From: Basidiobolus meristosporus CBS 931.73 | Lineage: Eukaryota; Basidiobolomycota; Basidiobolomycetes; Basidiobolales; Basidiobolaceae | Direction: 5' to 3' | Assembly (NCBI GenBank): GCA_002104905.1 | Contig: MCFE01000007.1 | Coordinates: 124,001 to 188,000 of the forward strand | DNA length: 64,000 nucleotides | Shown here: one piece after another, positions 22,836 through 33,388 of the stretch | How the letters are laid out: each line of letters begins with the position of its first letter | How positions within the stretch are numbered: the stretch's first letter is position 1 | Position numbers and translations under genes: made by a program | Notes under the pieces: generated by a model | Seen by the model: the letters and a program-made list of their open reading frames with translations, nothing else | Database searches by the model: none | Told to the model about the DNA's origin: nothing

Positions 22836-23724
22836 AGACTCTAAGGCTGATACAAGAGCCCAAAACCTGTCTGTCAGTCTATTCAGGATGGTAATTATCA
22901 CATCCTCATTAGTAGTTGGTACACCCACAGATTCCATCTCATCCATCAGTAGGGTAATTCTATTGATTAAATTTTTTGTATCTTGTCCTGGCAGCTTCAT
23001 TGTTATAAAGAATTTTTGTCTAAGATACACTTTCTTGGTAGCTGATCATGACTGGTGTGTGGCTTCTTATGCCTTCCATGCATTATTAGTGGTTTTTGTT
23101 CTTGAGTATTAAATTAGCAATTTGACTTTGACATTATGACAAATGCAGTTAAAGACTCTTTATTCTTTCTTCTGGTACTTTAAGACTTCCTCTGCCATGC
23201 TTTTAGGTGGGCATTCCTCTCCCATGACAGTACCCCAAAGGACTCTTTCTTGTTGCAGCATTGTCATCTTCACCTTCCACACTTGGTAGTTTGATCCATC
23301 CAACTTTTCAGCATAGGAAAAAATTCCAGTATTAGCAGTATTAGACACTGCAGAGAGTAACAGCTTGGGGCTCATAGCCTGTTGTAAGAGTCTTGAAGAC
23401 ATTGGAAGTGATTGGGAAAATAAGTAGATTATGTGATTTTTACTTGATGATTTATTGAATGTAGAAGTGGTAATTATACTTTTGCATGATCTTGGCATAG
23501 TAAAAACATAAAATAGGCTTAGAAAGGCCACAAGAGCATATGTTCAAAGCTAGGGGCTGTTTGGACAACTCTGAGAATTTTCATGTTTGGGGTACCTGAT
23601 ATTTTGGCAAAAGTATTCTAAATCCCAAAAAGGGATTTGGCCAGTATTCTCTGGAATTTGAAGGTCATGATATAAGTGGTTAAGCTAGCTGAATATTAAG
23701 GTGGAAATGCAAATCTTTACAACA
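22836..23724 (-). mobile_element. Ty1/copia fragment C2: LTR plus 5' gag
   Basis: A full 345-bp LTR (23,380-23,724, TGTTGTAA...TTACAACA type on the minus strand) is followed by leader and the first part of gag, homologous to C1 gag. The codon matching the C1 gag start is GTG instead of ATG (in AVSNTANTGIF), so translation start is lost. The fragment stops at 22,836 where it meets the cut LTR of C1. Confidence 0.8.
23380..23724 (-). repeat. Copia LTR of fragment C2
   Basis: Ends are tgttgtaag on the left and tttacaaca on the right, forming short inverted ends TGTTGTAA/TTACAACA. It matches the LTRs at 24,507-24,855 (opposite strand) and 24,955-25,286 over their whole length. The outer end directly abuts the plus-strand pol fragment C3. 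Confidence 0.85.
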
Positions 23725-23727
23725 TAC

Positions 23728-24495
23728 TGTAAACTGGCAGCTACCCCAATGGAGACAGACTTTAACTTGGTCAAAACTCAACCAAATCAAGAAAACATGG
23801 TGCCATTTGAAAGCCCTGACTTTGCTTATCAATCTAAGATTAGCAGTCTGATGTATATCATGCTTGGAACATATCCAGATATCTCATCTCCAGTGAGAGC
23901 TGTCAGTAAGCACAATTGGAGCAATGGGTCTGATCATATTGCAGCAGTTAAGTGGATTTTTAGATTCCAAAATGGAACTGCTGATATCTACTTAAGGTAC
24001 ACCATAAGAGCTCAGAGCAAATCTTGTGGATACTCTGATGCTGATTGGGGACAAAACTTAGAAGAGAGAAGATCCACAACCAAACACACCTTTCTTTACT
24101 GTAAAGGAGCAATTTCATGGAACTCTAGAGAGCAATCATGTGTAGCACTTTCTATCACAGTGGCAGAGTAAATGGCAGCCTGTGAAGCTGCAAAGGAAGC
24201 AATATGGCTACGAAAGCTTTTTACAGACTTAGCCCTATGTCAAAAAATGCCTGTTACTCTATTTCAACATAATCAAGCATGTATACAATTAGGTAGAAAT
24301 CCAACTTTTCATGCTAGAACTAGGCACATAGATTTGAGACATCATTTCATATGTGATGCTATAGAGAATAACTTTGTTAGCTTAGCATACTGTCCTTCAG
24401 ATGAAATGATTGCAGACATATTTACCAAACCATTAGCTAGAGACAAGTTTCAATATCTTAGATTAAAATTAGGACTAGTCAGTATGAGCATTTAG
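23728..24495 (+). pseudogene. Copia pol 3' end (reverse transcriptase tail and RNase H), fragment C3
   Basis: Plus-strand coding sequence starts abruptly at LAATPMETDFNL (the end of reverse transcriptase). It continues through RNase H: SLMYIMLGTYPDIS, CGYSDADWG, HTFLYCKGAISWNS, then EAIWLRKLF, ARTRHIDLRHHFI and the terminal block DIFTKPLARDKFQYLR. A TAA at 24,169-24,171 stands in the conserved AE-x-MAACEAAKEA context, where related elements have Tyr. Intact protein would degrade the RNA template during reverse transcription. A polypurine tract (TGAGTGGGAG) follows directly before the LTR. Confidence 0.88.
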
Positions 24496-24506
24496 CTGAG
24501 TGGGAG

Positions 24507-24855
24507 TGTTGTAAAGATTCATAATTCCACCTAAATATTCACCTAACTTAGTCACTTAGATCATTACCTTCATATCCTAGAGAATACTGGCCAAATTTCT
24601 TGTTGGGATTTACTTTGAGAATTTCCATGTTCTGGGTACCTAGTATTTTAGTGAAAATATTCTAAGTTGTCCAAACAGCCCCAAACTTTGCACACATGCT
24701 CTTGAGACCTTCCAGAGCCTATTCTATGTATCTGTTATGCAAGACCATGTAAAAGTATAAATACTGCTTTTACATTTAATAAATCATTAAGTGAAAACCA
24801 CATAATCTACTGGTCCTCCCAAGTCACTTCCAATATCTCCAAGACTTTTTCAACA
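24507..24855 (+). repeat. Copia 3' LTR of fragment C3
   Basis: 349 bp, beginning TGTTGTAAAG straight after the polypurine tract and ending tttttcaaca. It is the inverse complement of the LTRs at 23,380-23,724 and 24,955-25,286 and contains the promoter-like TATAAATACT near 24,758. Together with 23,380-23,724 it forms a large inverted repeat around the C3 pol fragment. Confidence 0.85.
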
Positions 24856-24954
24856 TCAAGTACATATGTGCAAGGTTTAGGGCTGTCCAAACACTTTGAG
24901 ATCTCTGATGCTCTGGGTACCTGATGTTTGGTGAAAATATTTGAAGCAAATCCT

Positions 24955-25286
24955 TGCTGTAAGAGTCTTGGAGATATTGGAAGTGATTGGGAGAACAAGT
25001 AGATTATGTGGTTTTCACCTAATGATTTATTGAATGTAAAAGTAGTATTTATACTTCTACATGATCTTGACATTACAAACACGTAGAATAGGTTAAGGAA
25101 GGTCCCAAAAACATGTGTGCAGAGTTTGGGGCTGTTTGGACAACTTTGAGAATTTTCATGTTCTGGGTAAATATTCTAAGTAAATCCCGACAAGGAATTT
25201 GGTCAGTATTCTCTAGGATTTGAAGGTAATGATCTAAGTGACTAAGTTAGGTGAATATTTAGGTGGAATTCCGAATTTTTACAACA
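24955..25286 (-). repeat. Copia solo LTR nested in an older LTR fragment
   Basis: A full-length 332-bp LTR (tgctgtaag...tttacaaca) is flanked on both sides by ATCCT (24,950-24,954 and 25,287-25,291), a perfect 5-bp target duplication. The flanks, 24,856-24,954 and 25,292-25,383, join into one continuous minus-orientation LTR when the solo LTR and one ATCCT are removed. It therefore inserted into an earlier LTR and then lost its internal part, most simply by LTR-LTR recombination. Confidence 0.88.
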
Positions 25287-25291
25287 ATCCT

Positions 25292-25450
25292 GACAAGTAT
25301 TTGGGCAGGATTCTCAGGAATTTGTAGACAATGATCTAGGTGACCAAGTTGGGTGAATATTTAGGTGTAATTACAGAGTTTACTCTAAGAACCACATGAT
25401 GACCTGTTATTCCAGTCAATTCTAATATCTCCATGACTCTTATAACAGTT
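25292..25450. repeat. Copia LTR fragments, right edge of transposon island
   Basis: 25,292-25,383 completes the older LTR split by the solo LTR. 25,384-25,450 is the 3' end of another LTR in plus orientation (ends atctccatgactcttataaca, cut here after 20 bases). A further short LTR-like end occurs near 25,795-25,830 (gaatatttaggtgtaa). From 25,451 to 26,282 I see no other recognisable feature. Confidence 0.6.
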
Positions 25451-26282
25451 TCAACTTCAGTGCAATATTTGGGAAATCTGTGCTAGAGCCTTCCACCACC
25501 TTCTGATATATGCCTGAATATTTCTTACACATTGTGAATAGTTAGCCCACACTTGCCAAGTCAGAGAACTAGTTGTATTTTGGCAGCTATGTAAGTTTTA
25601 GAAACTGAAAAGAAGCCCCAGATATATGCTTGAAGTATGCCTATGCAGATCAGAAAAGGATCTAGTTGGATACTTTGGAATAGATCTACAGCCAAATACA
25701 ATGGAGAGAATATCCACCGCATGATGTAGCTTCATTACTCCGTATAAAAAAAACTCACAAGGGCCAGCACAATACCAACAGAAATTACAGTTTCCTTGAA
25801 TATTTAGGTGTAAATACAAAATTTACAAGAACTACTACTACTAGTTTCAAATAGATTGCCGCAAGTGCAGAATACATTGGACTATAGGCCCTGATTTCTT
25901 ATCCAGAGCAAACCCTGAAGTAAGTGATATAGCCCAAGGCTAATCACTGGTCATAAAGCTCAATTTGGTTCCATTAGGCCTGACATATCATTGAGAGAGT
26001 ACAGTGAGAATTTCTTGTGGAATCAGTACATTCAGCACAATTGGAAGCGTGCTCTGTTTTTATCCCGCCACAAATTACAATCTACCCATCGGTCATAAAC
26101 GAGCCATCGCTATAATAAAAAAAGTCGGCAAGTCTGATTCGATGGAATACAACGATGCTGTGGTAGTGGACTGGGCTTTATATAGAGTCGTTTCCATCCC
26201 CCATCGAAATTTCTGGAAATCATGGGGGCACGAAGCTATCAATACCAATGGCCAAGGTAAAAAAAATCAACCTCTCGAGTAT

Positions 26283-27236
26283 TTATGGACGAATCCGTTT
26301 CTTTGCTGATTTTATATATATGCGCAATGTCTTCACCAGTGATGAATAAATGCAGTAAAGATTGGTACTCATTGATCGACAAGAGGAAATTAAATATATA
26401 TTACTACGAGCTGCTAACACCTTAGTGTTGGCTCCTTCAAAAGTGTCTGCCAACCATTCGGTAACCCCTGAACCCAAACAAACTTAAATATTAAACCACC
26501 TTTCAGAAGACTGCATGCCACTTACGATAAACTCTCCGGTGGAAGAAATGCTTACGTGGGTTATGTGCAAAAGGTTGTGAGGTGCAGATATCTCCCTACG
26601 CTTTAGAAATGGTCAAGCTCAGTTGTCTCCTGATCTCAACCAGTAACGGTTACCTTTTTCGCTTGGTTGCTCTCTGCCTTAGCTGGCAATTGTGAGGATT
26701 TAGTGCTCTTGCTTGAAGCTATGGTCGGCCTTGTTGGAACTCTCATGATGGCCTCCACATCGTCACTAGGCAAGTGCTCAGTGTACGTGTTTGAATAACA
26801 CTACGGAGTAGACATATTAGAAGCAAGTTCTCAGAGAAAACCAAGGCTCACTAGCATACATTGAATTCACCAGTTTTGGAGTCGATGCCAGCATGACCGA
26901 AGTGGACGAAATCGCACGGAGCTGAAATAACGATTTTTTTGGTAGTTTTTGTCGGTGGGCCCCTGAAGTAGCCTATAGTAGATGTGAGTGGCTTGCTCGA
27001 ACCAGTATCCGTGCGAGAAGACGAGGTTGAATACCTGTGACTGATTTCAGTAGAGTGGTAAAAGATTTTCGAAGAGCACTGGACTTGTTATTCACGCACG
27101 CATTTTCGGAACAAAGGTCGATGTTACTAGGGATATGGAGGGGACCCAGCACTGGTGGATCATCGATACGACTGATAGTCTTGGAAACGAAGCCTTGGAA
27201 TGAAACCGAGTTAGAACCAGGCGGAGGCTGTTCCAT
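26283..27236 (-). CDS. Small protein with two tandem CRIB (Cdc42/Rac-binding) motifs
   Basis: Gene model of six exons on the minus strand: 27,035-27,236, 26,860-26,972, 26,654-26,800, 26,526-26,600, 26,421-26,467 and 26,283-26,367. The introns are 53-62 nt with GT...AG ends, giving 222 residues in frame. Residues 83-104 are a CRIB motif (ISAPCDFVHFGHAG then GEF). Residues 158-178 are a second one (ISAPHNLLHITHVS then GEF), followed by GLPNGWQTLLKE, the usual continuation of a PAK-type GTPase-binding domain. CRIB motifs bind active Cdc42 or Rac at the membrane. No kinase domain follows, so this resembles a small Cdc42 effector. The second motif has Leu and Ser at positions usually Phe and Gly. 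The first exon (residues 1-67) has no known domain. The last exon is the least certain part. Confidence 0.75.
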
Positions 27237-30233
27237 TAAAGTGACGGGTTACCTTTATCGGACAACATGAGGGAACAATGAAGAAGAGTAGATGAATGTG
27301 CTTGTATCTAGATGTGGTGTGAAAACAGGAATGATGGTAGAAGTAATAGATGCAAAATTCGGTTTTCAACAGGGCACCACCGAGTGTTTAATACAATATA
27401 TGGAAGTTGCGCAGCAAGTTTGAAACCAGAGTGTTAATGAAAATGTAAGAAATGTGACCGGCTATTAGCATTGATTGTATGTTTAATGAACTCATCAAGT
27501 GCTATGTATTACTTGCCGGGTGCTATGAATTCTATTGCACGCATTATTAAATTGCAACACAGGGACTTCCCTATTAGGAAAGACACCCCATCCAAGGAAG
27601 CCGTATCCAGCCTCGCAAATTGAAAGTAATACTGGCCTGAATGAGACTAACAAGTAGATTTCAACAAGGAGCATGTGCATTTGAATAATTGGACCTGTGA
27701 GACTTGGAAGGGGAAACAATCTTCCATTAATGCTCTCAACCACAGCCTGAAACCTAACATTTATGTGAGCAGAAATGCTTAGAAGACATCTTTTGGCTAC
27801 ATGGCTTATATGGTCATCAGTTTCCAAATGTTGCCTCGGAATAAATCTTGTTGATCTGGGACTTAGTTAAACCAAGCCGTAATCACAATCTGTCTCCGTT
27901 GAAGCGAGCTGAAGAGATGAATGGCCAGATCTAATAATGTATGCTTCAATGGCTCATATCACCCTAAGCCTACCATGAGAGCTACCTCAGGCTTGGCCTA
28001 TCCTGCGGACTAAGATGGTTGATTTAGGGGATTGGGACGGACAAATGAAATCAGCGGCGGGATTGCGCATATATACATATGAGCAATGTCTTTATGTATA
28101 TCTGGATTGACTGATGCCGGTTAATTGCAGTGAGAATTACTCGCTTCAGTAGCCCCTTGCGATCATGCCAGACTCTGCTGGTGGCTGGTGTTACGAACCC
28201 TATTAACACCGTCCAAACCCTTCCTGTTCACATATAAGATAAATTGAAACTGGCTTCTTGAATGATATAGAAAAAGGGCATTCCTGGATTGCCTTCCTAA
28301 TTACAATCCAGTTGGGAGAACGGGAGACTTGTCTTGTCACACGCTGCATACAATGGTCTGAGGACCAATTGTTAACGGCTCCAGCAATTTTTCTGTTCCG
28401 AGAATGCCAATGGACTTGGCCAATAGTGGGAGAGACGAAACAGAGAAGGAATGCCTAACGATATATAATTGCCTTAAAATCACCAATCAATCCGCCTTAT
28501 AATCTACTATTCCCCCAGGTTCGGTCATAGTGTGTCCAGTCAGACCAGTTGGCTGACCTGAACAGACTGTTAGATATATACTGCCATCTCCTTCGCATGT
28601 ATCTTTCCTGCCAGTGCAGCACTTTGGAAGATGCTTTCTGCACCTTCATCAACCACCATAGGCAGGTAAATATGTATTTTGAATAAATCCGCAACGAATT
28701 GCCTGTGCTGGATCACGTCCACCAAGCATATTTGTATCTACGTGTGTAGAAAAGACTGCACTATTGAGAGGTCGTTGCAATATTTATGGATATGCAATGG
28801 TAGTCCTCGCGGTCGACGAATAAATCCCTAATCTATGCACCTGGACAACTGGAGCAATTTTGCTCACCTGATTTTCCAAGCATTTCGAAAATTTGTGTAT
28901 GTTTCCAGACCAATTACGTAAGTGGATGCTCATTTCGTGACTACGTGATAATCTCGATCCTCATCTATTTATGGTCAACCTGACATAAACATCGTTAAGA
29001 CATCACACTGGTCAACGTGGTTCATTCTCTTAGGATGCCCCGTTGCTGATCTCAAGTGCACATTCACATGGAATTCCTCACTTCTCCAGGAGCATTCTGC
29101 CCTCAGATGCTGTGGGATAAATATCTATTTTTAAGCTTAGCTATAGTTCGGATATCCCTTAGGTGAAGGGCGTACAGATGAAAACACTGATAATAGCCAC
29201 CGGCCCCGCTACCAGCCTTGCTGGGAGAATGCACAGATCGCAACATCTCATGAGGGCGGACTACGCACTTGCAACATCCCAAACGATACTATCTATTCTC
29301 GGATTCTGACCTGCTTATTGGCTACACAATCGAAAGATATCTATGAGTTGTGATCATTACCAGCTTTGATGAATGAATAGAAAATTGCCAACATACCACT
29401 GCAACATAATGTCTGATAATTACCATGCCAACTGGTAGTGACCTGACGGATATGCTTCACGGGGATTTTCATATACTGTCTTATTCTAACTTGGAATCCA
29501 CTCGATAGGAAGTGAGCGCATCCAACTAGGCGGGTTCGGTCCGCAAGTGTGGCAGGTGGGTTCTCAAGAGAAGAGTAAGCACCTCAATTCCTCCCCCTGT
29601 TTGATTCCAGGGTGTGGCCCCATATCGATGCAGAAAAAATAAATGGTTGATGTATTACAGGACTCGCAACGTGTTAATTTTCTTAAGGTTGTTCAATGAG
29701 ACACTAAATATGGTCATCCATATGGAATAGGGTGTATTACTCGAATCTCAGGCCATAGGCACAATGATGGATTGAGGCAGATGTATGTGTCCTTTATCAA
29801 TTGCCACGTTAGTCCAGTGATATGGTGCTACGATGATGCTAGGAGCTACTTTCAACCCTAGGATAATGTAATTTTATTAGGACGAATCGGACGATTCTGG
29901 TCTTCTGCTTTGGAACCCGATGTCACAGAAGTTAAACCTTTTTTATGGATATTATCCAAATGCATTCATGTACACCTATGCTGGTTTATTGGTAATATAT
30001 CCAGAAATTCACTCAATTGCTTGGATTAAATTACCATCTGCTTATACTTATCAGTCTGCCATATGGGCTATGCTTACCCACCCTTTGAACCCAATGGCTG
30101 ATCCCCAAATCTACGTCCCTTTCAAATAAATACCAACTCCATTTTTGTACCATTTGGCCACTTCCCTTTCGCTTCCGATATACGCTTTTAATTGTAGATT
30201 GCCATTTCCTTAATTTCCCCCTCCTACGCAACC
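27237..30233. other. Intergenic, 3 kb, no supported gene
   Basis: Short frames exist (27,495-27,827 minus, 110 residues; 29,920-30,129 plus), but none has recognisable motifs or a convincing spliced extension. A minus-strand stretch near 28,580-28,720 reads protein-like in one frame but could not be assigned. The last few hundred bases should contain the promoter of the downstream dehydrogenase; no clear TATA box was identified. Confidence 0.4.
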
Positions 30234-31580
30234 ATGGTAAACGAACGCTTTCTCCAACACCTACAAAGCCAGGCCACCCAAATAAAACAACTGAGACCGT
30301 TCAGCAGCGGGGACATTAAGATCCTTCTGCTTGAAAACATCAACATCACTGCAGTGGATATGCTGACCAAGCAAGGGTATCAGGTAAGATCATGAGCGGT
30401 TTGGATGCTAGGCCTTTTCTAACGCTTTTTCTCAAAGGTCGAGCACTGCTCCAAAGCCTTGCCCGAAGAGCTGTTGATCGAGAAGATTCGTGATGTCAGT
30501 GCCATCGGAATCAGAAGCAAAACCAAACTTAGCGCCAAGGTTTTGAAAGAGGCAAAGAAGCTCCTGGTCGTTGGCTGCTTCTGTATCGGCACCAACCAAG
30601 TCGACCTTGAAGCTGCTACCAAACAAGGAATCGCTGTATTCAACTCGCCGTTCAGTAACAGCCGGAGTGTTGCCGAAATGGTGATTGGCAATATCATTGG
30701 CTTGTCGAGACAGTTTGGTGACCGCAATAGAGAAATGCACCAAGGGGTCTGGAACAAAGTCTCGGCTGGGTGCCATGAGATCAGGGGAAAGACGCTCGGG
30801 ATTGTCGGATACGGCCATATTGGGTCCCAGCTGAGTGTGTTGGCAGAAGCTATGGGCATGTCGGTCTACTTTCACGATATACTACAACTGATGCCACTGG
30901 GGACTGCTAAGACGTGCAACACTCTTGACGAATTGCTCCATACATCCGATTTCGTTACACTACACGTTCCAGAAACCCCGGAGACCAAAAACCTGATTGG
31001 TAAGGCGCAAATCAAATTGATGCGCAAAGGCTCCTACCTGATTAACGCTAGTCGCGGGTGTGTTGTTGACATTCCCGAGTTGGCCACCGCCTTGAAATCA
31101 GGGCATTTGTCTGGCGCAGCCATTGATGTCTACCCTCAGGAACCGCGCGCAAATGGTGATCAATTCATCAGCGAACTTCAAGGCTGCCCCAATACCATTC
31201 TCACGCCTCATATCGGCGGCTCAACAGAAGAAGCACAGTCGATGATTGGCGTTGAGGTCGCGGGCTCAATGATCAAATACATCAACAGTGGAACTAGCAC
31301 AGGCGCCGTCAATTCCCCTCAGGTTGATCTTTGCGCCATCAGTGCGAATGAGGCCAAAATCCTCCGGATCATACATGCTTATCACAACGTTCCTGGTGTG
31401 CTGCAAGAAATTAACAACATCCTGGCGAAACACAATGTAGAAAAGCAGATTTGCGACTCCACTGCGGATATTGCCTACTTGATGGCCGATCGGAAAATGA
31501 ATGAAGGTGAAGATTCAAATCAGCTTTACCAGAAAATGGGTTCTACTCCGGCAGCCATCATGACGAGTGTTTTATATTGA
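30234..31580 (+). CDS. SER3: D-3-phosphoglycerate dehydrogenase (serine biosynthesis)
   Basis: Two exons, 30,234-30,383 and 30,438-31,580, with a 54-nt intron (GTAAGA...AAAG), give 430 residues. The start ATG sits in ACCATGG. Domain order: N-terminal substrate-binding region, the NAD-binding Rossmann loop GIVGYGHIGSQL, the catalytic Arg in NASRG, Glu near YPQEP and His in TPHIGGSTEEAQ. A C-terminal ACT-type region (HNVPGVLQEINNIL to IMTSVLY) completes the protein and is the usual site of serine feedback. The enzyme oxidises 3-phosphoglycerate to 3-phosphohydroxypyruvate in the cytosol, the first step of serine synthesis. It is slightly shorter than the roughly 470-residue yeast Ser3/Ser33, mainly at the N-terminus. 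Identity is secure. Confidence 0.95.
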
Positions 31581-32203
31581 CCGCAACTATCTTTTCCGCA
31601 GCCTTTATCGATCTCTCTCCCAGCTTGATAGATCCCTGGCTTTAATATTGTATTATTATAATGATCGGCATAACCGCTTTGATCGCAACCGTTTGGTTCC
31701 TGAGGCATCACACATCCAGGGTTCGTCACTCGTATCATCTATTATAGAATCAAGCATATGCTATGAAACATTACACAAGGACCGTCCGCATACTTATTCT
31801 ATTGTACTCTACTACTCAGCCTGCTTATAATTTATCGGTACTTGTTCGAACTATATTGATAGCAATGAGACACGATATCACCATGATGAAATAAATACGA
31901 CATTTAATGCAGTCCTACGTTCATGCATCTCCTCAGAGATACACTAGAAGCCAGCGTCAACATTACTATAATTCATGCTGGTGCTGGGATGAAACCTAGC
32001 GTTGTGATGAACGCTGAATAAGCCCCATGTAGTCGTATTCATTCCATCCCAGAATTGTCATTGTATGGCGCTTGAAATGCGTTCTAGTTGGTTACTTGTT
32101 CATTTATTCTATCGTGTTATTTACATTGTAGATCAAGCAACGCTTGAATGATAATGTAGGAGTATAGTTAACATACGTGAGATATATGTACATGGAGTGT
32201 GGG
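31581..32203. other. Intergenic between convergent genes
   Basis: A 0.6-kb A/T-rich gap separates the ends of the dehydrogenase and the CxxC-protein gene, which converge here. No recognisable gene, repeat or RNA was seen. Confidence 0.5.
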
Positions 32204-32806
32204 TCAAGACATAGTAAGGCGAATATCTCTGTCGCAAGTTTGACAGAAATACTTGACTCTCGAGAGCTTTGCTGGAATGTCACATTCAAGTTTGCCAGTT
32301 ACCTGAACTCGACGGGGACGAAATAGCTTATGTACCGCAATGGCCAATTTCTTGAGTAGGGGCGATTTTACTTTGGCGTATACCGTCACGCTTGTTTGGC
32401 AAAATGGGCAAAATGCAACTGTTGGTGTGTGACTTGGCAAGGCAATGATCTCATACTCAGTGGGTCGACGTTCGCGCTCAATGACCTCATATGGGAGTCT
32501 GTTATCCCCACCGGCCAAAATGTATGGAGGGGGCGACTCGATCTGTGAATTCAAGCTGCTCGATTGATCAGTCGATGAGTATTCAGCGATCCAATGGGAT
32601 GTCGAGTCCTCAGTGTCCTCTATCTCAAGAAATGAGGAAAGGCTTTTACGTGAATAAAATTGTCTTTTGTTTACTTGGGTGGAGATGGATGAGGAGAGTT
32701 CAGGGTGGGTTTCTTCCTCTAGATCGGCATAAAGGATACCGCTAACGCCAGAGGCTACTTTGTAAGAGGAGGTTTCTTGTGCTTGTTCCTGAGAGTAGTG
32801 AAACAT
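32204..32806 (-). CDS. Small protein with C-terminal paired CxxC motifs, LITAF-like
   Basis: The frame is open from 32,854, but a TATA box at 32,860-32,868 lies only 6 bases before that ATG. I therefore choose the second Met (32,806, MFHYSQEQ), giving 200 residues. The N-terminal half is acidic and Ser-rich, and a PPPY motif (ESPPPYIL) could bind WW-domain ubiquitin ligases. The C-terminal 70 residues have CPFCQ and, 50 residues on, YFCQTCDRDI: two CxxC pairs spaced as in LITAF/SIMPLE domains, which bind zinc and sit on endosomal membranes. Unlike typical LITAF domains, the stretch between the pairs is basic (HKLFRPRRVQVTGK) rather than strongly hydrophobic, so membrane insertion is doubtful. 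It may instead be an unrelated zinc ribbon. Confidence 0.6.
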   Translation of the reverse strand: MFHYSQEQAQETSSYKVASGVSGILYADLEEETHPELSSSISTQVNKRQFYSRKSLSSFLEIEDTEDSTSHWIAEYSSTDQSSSLNSQIESPPPYILAGGDNRLPYEVIERERRPTEYEIIALPSHTPTVAFCPFCQTSVTVYAKVKSPLLKKLAIAVHKLFRPRRVQVTGKLECDIPAKLSRVKYFCQTCDRDIRLTMS

Positions 32807-32859
32807 TTTGACTTTGGATATGTTGGAAGGGACTTGGCCTTGGATTTGACACATGCAAT

Positions 32860-32868
32860 CCTTATATA
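32860..32868 (-). promoter_or_regulatory. TATA box of the CxxC-protein gene
   Basis: Minus-strand TATATAAGG lies 54 bases upstream of the chosen start and 6 bases upstream of the first in-frame ATG. A start site about 30 bases downstream would exclude that first ATG, which decides the start call. Confidence 0.55.
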
Positions 32869-33388
32869 CATCCTGTCACTACAAGTCTACGAATAGAAAT
32901 CGACTGAATCCTTCGCAGAAAACGTGGCGCAAAGTCCAGATCGTTTCGGATGAGATTCTACGTAGAAAGCAGTAGTGGGTGGTGATTGGTTCCGTATAGT
33001 GTAAAAATGGATTAAGCCCATCATTTCATTGAAGAAAATTCCATTTTAAGTAGTTCTGACATATTAAAAGTAGTCCATCCAAACTCAACACTAGCTTTAA
33101 TTTGAATGGAGCTAATATCATGGGACTTGAAATTTACTCCGATTGACCAGTCTTCCCCTTTAGGAAACTCGTTACCTTACAATAGCATCTCCAGGGTACC
33201 AAAACGGGAGTTCCTTTTCTATGGGTGTAGGTCATCATAGTACTGATTCTAATTTGCCGCATATATATTTGGGTACGAGGACTAAAATTGGGGATGAATT
33301 TAATTACTTTTTATTCAAATAACATTGAATTCGATGCTTCCCGGAGAATCACATGCACTTCGCACATCATGGATTTTGAAGAATAAGG

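Noticed and set aside
26636-26653. Reading through to TGA at 26,636 as the end of a single-CRIB protein
   Set aside because: A strong donor (AAG|GTAACC) precedes it and the next exon encodes a second CRIB motif in frame. The two-CRIB model explains more sequence.
27495-27827. 110-residue minus-strand ORF
   Set aside because: No motif, no neighbouring exon and no promoter signal. Open frames of this length occur by chance in sequence of this composition.
28500-28720. Minus-strand stretch reading protein-like (QHRQFVADLFKIHIYLPMV) in one frame
   Set aside because: It is only about 55 codons, with a stop upstream, no convincing splice sites and no family match. It may be an exon or gene relic, but it cannot be supported.
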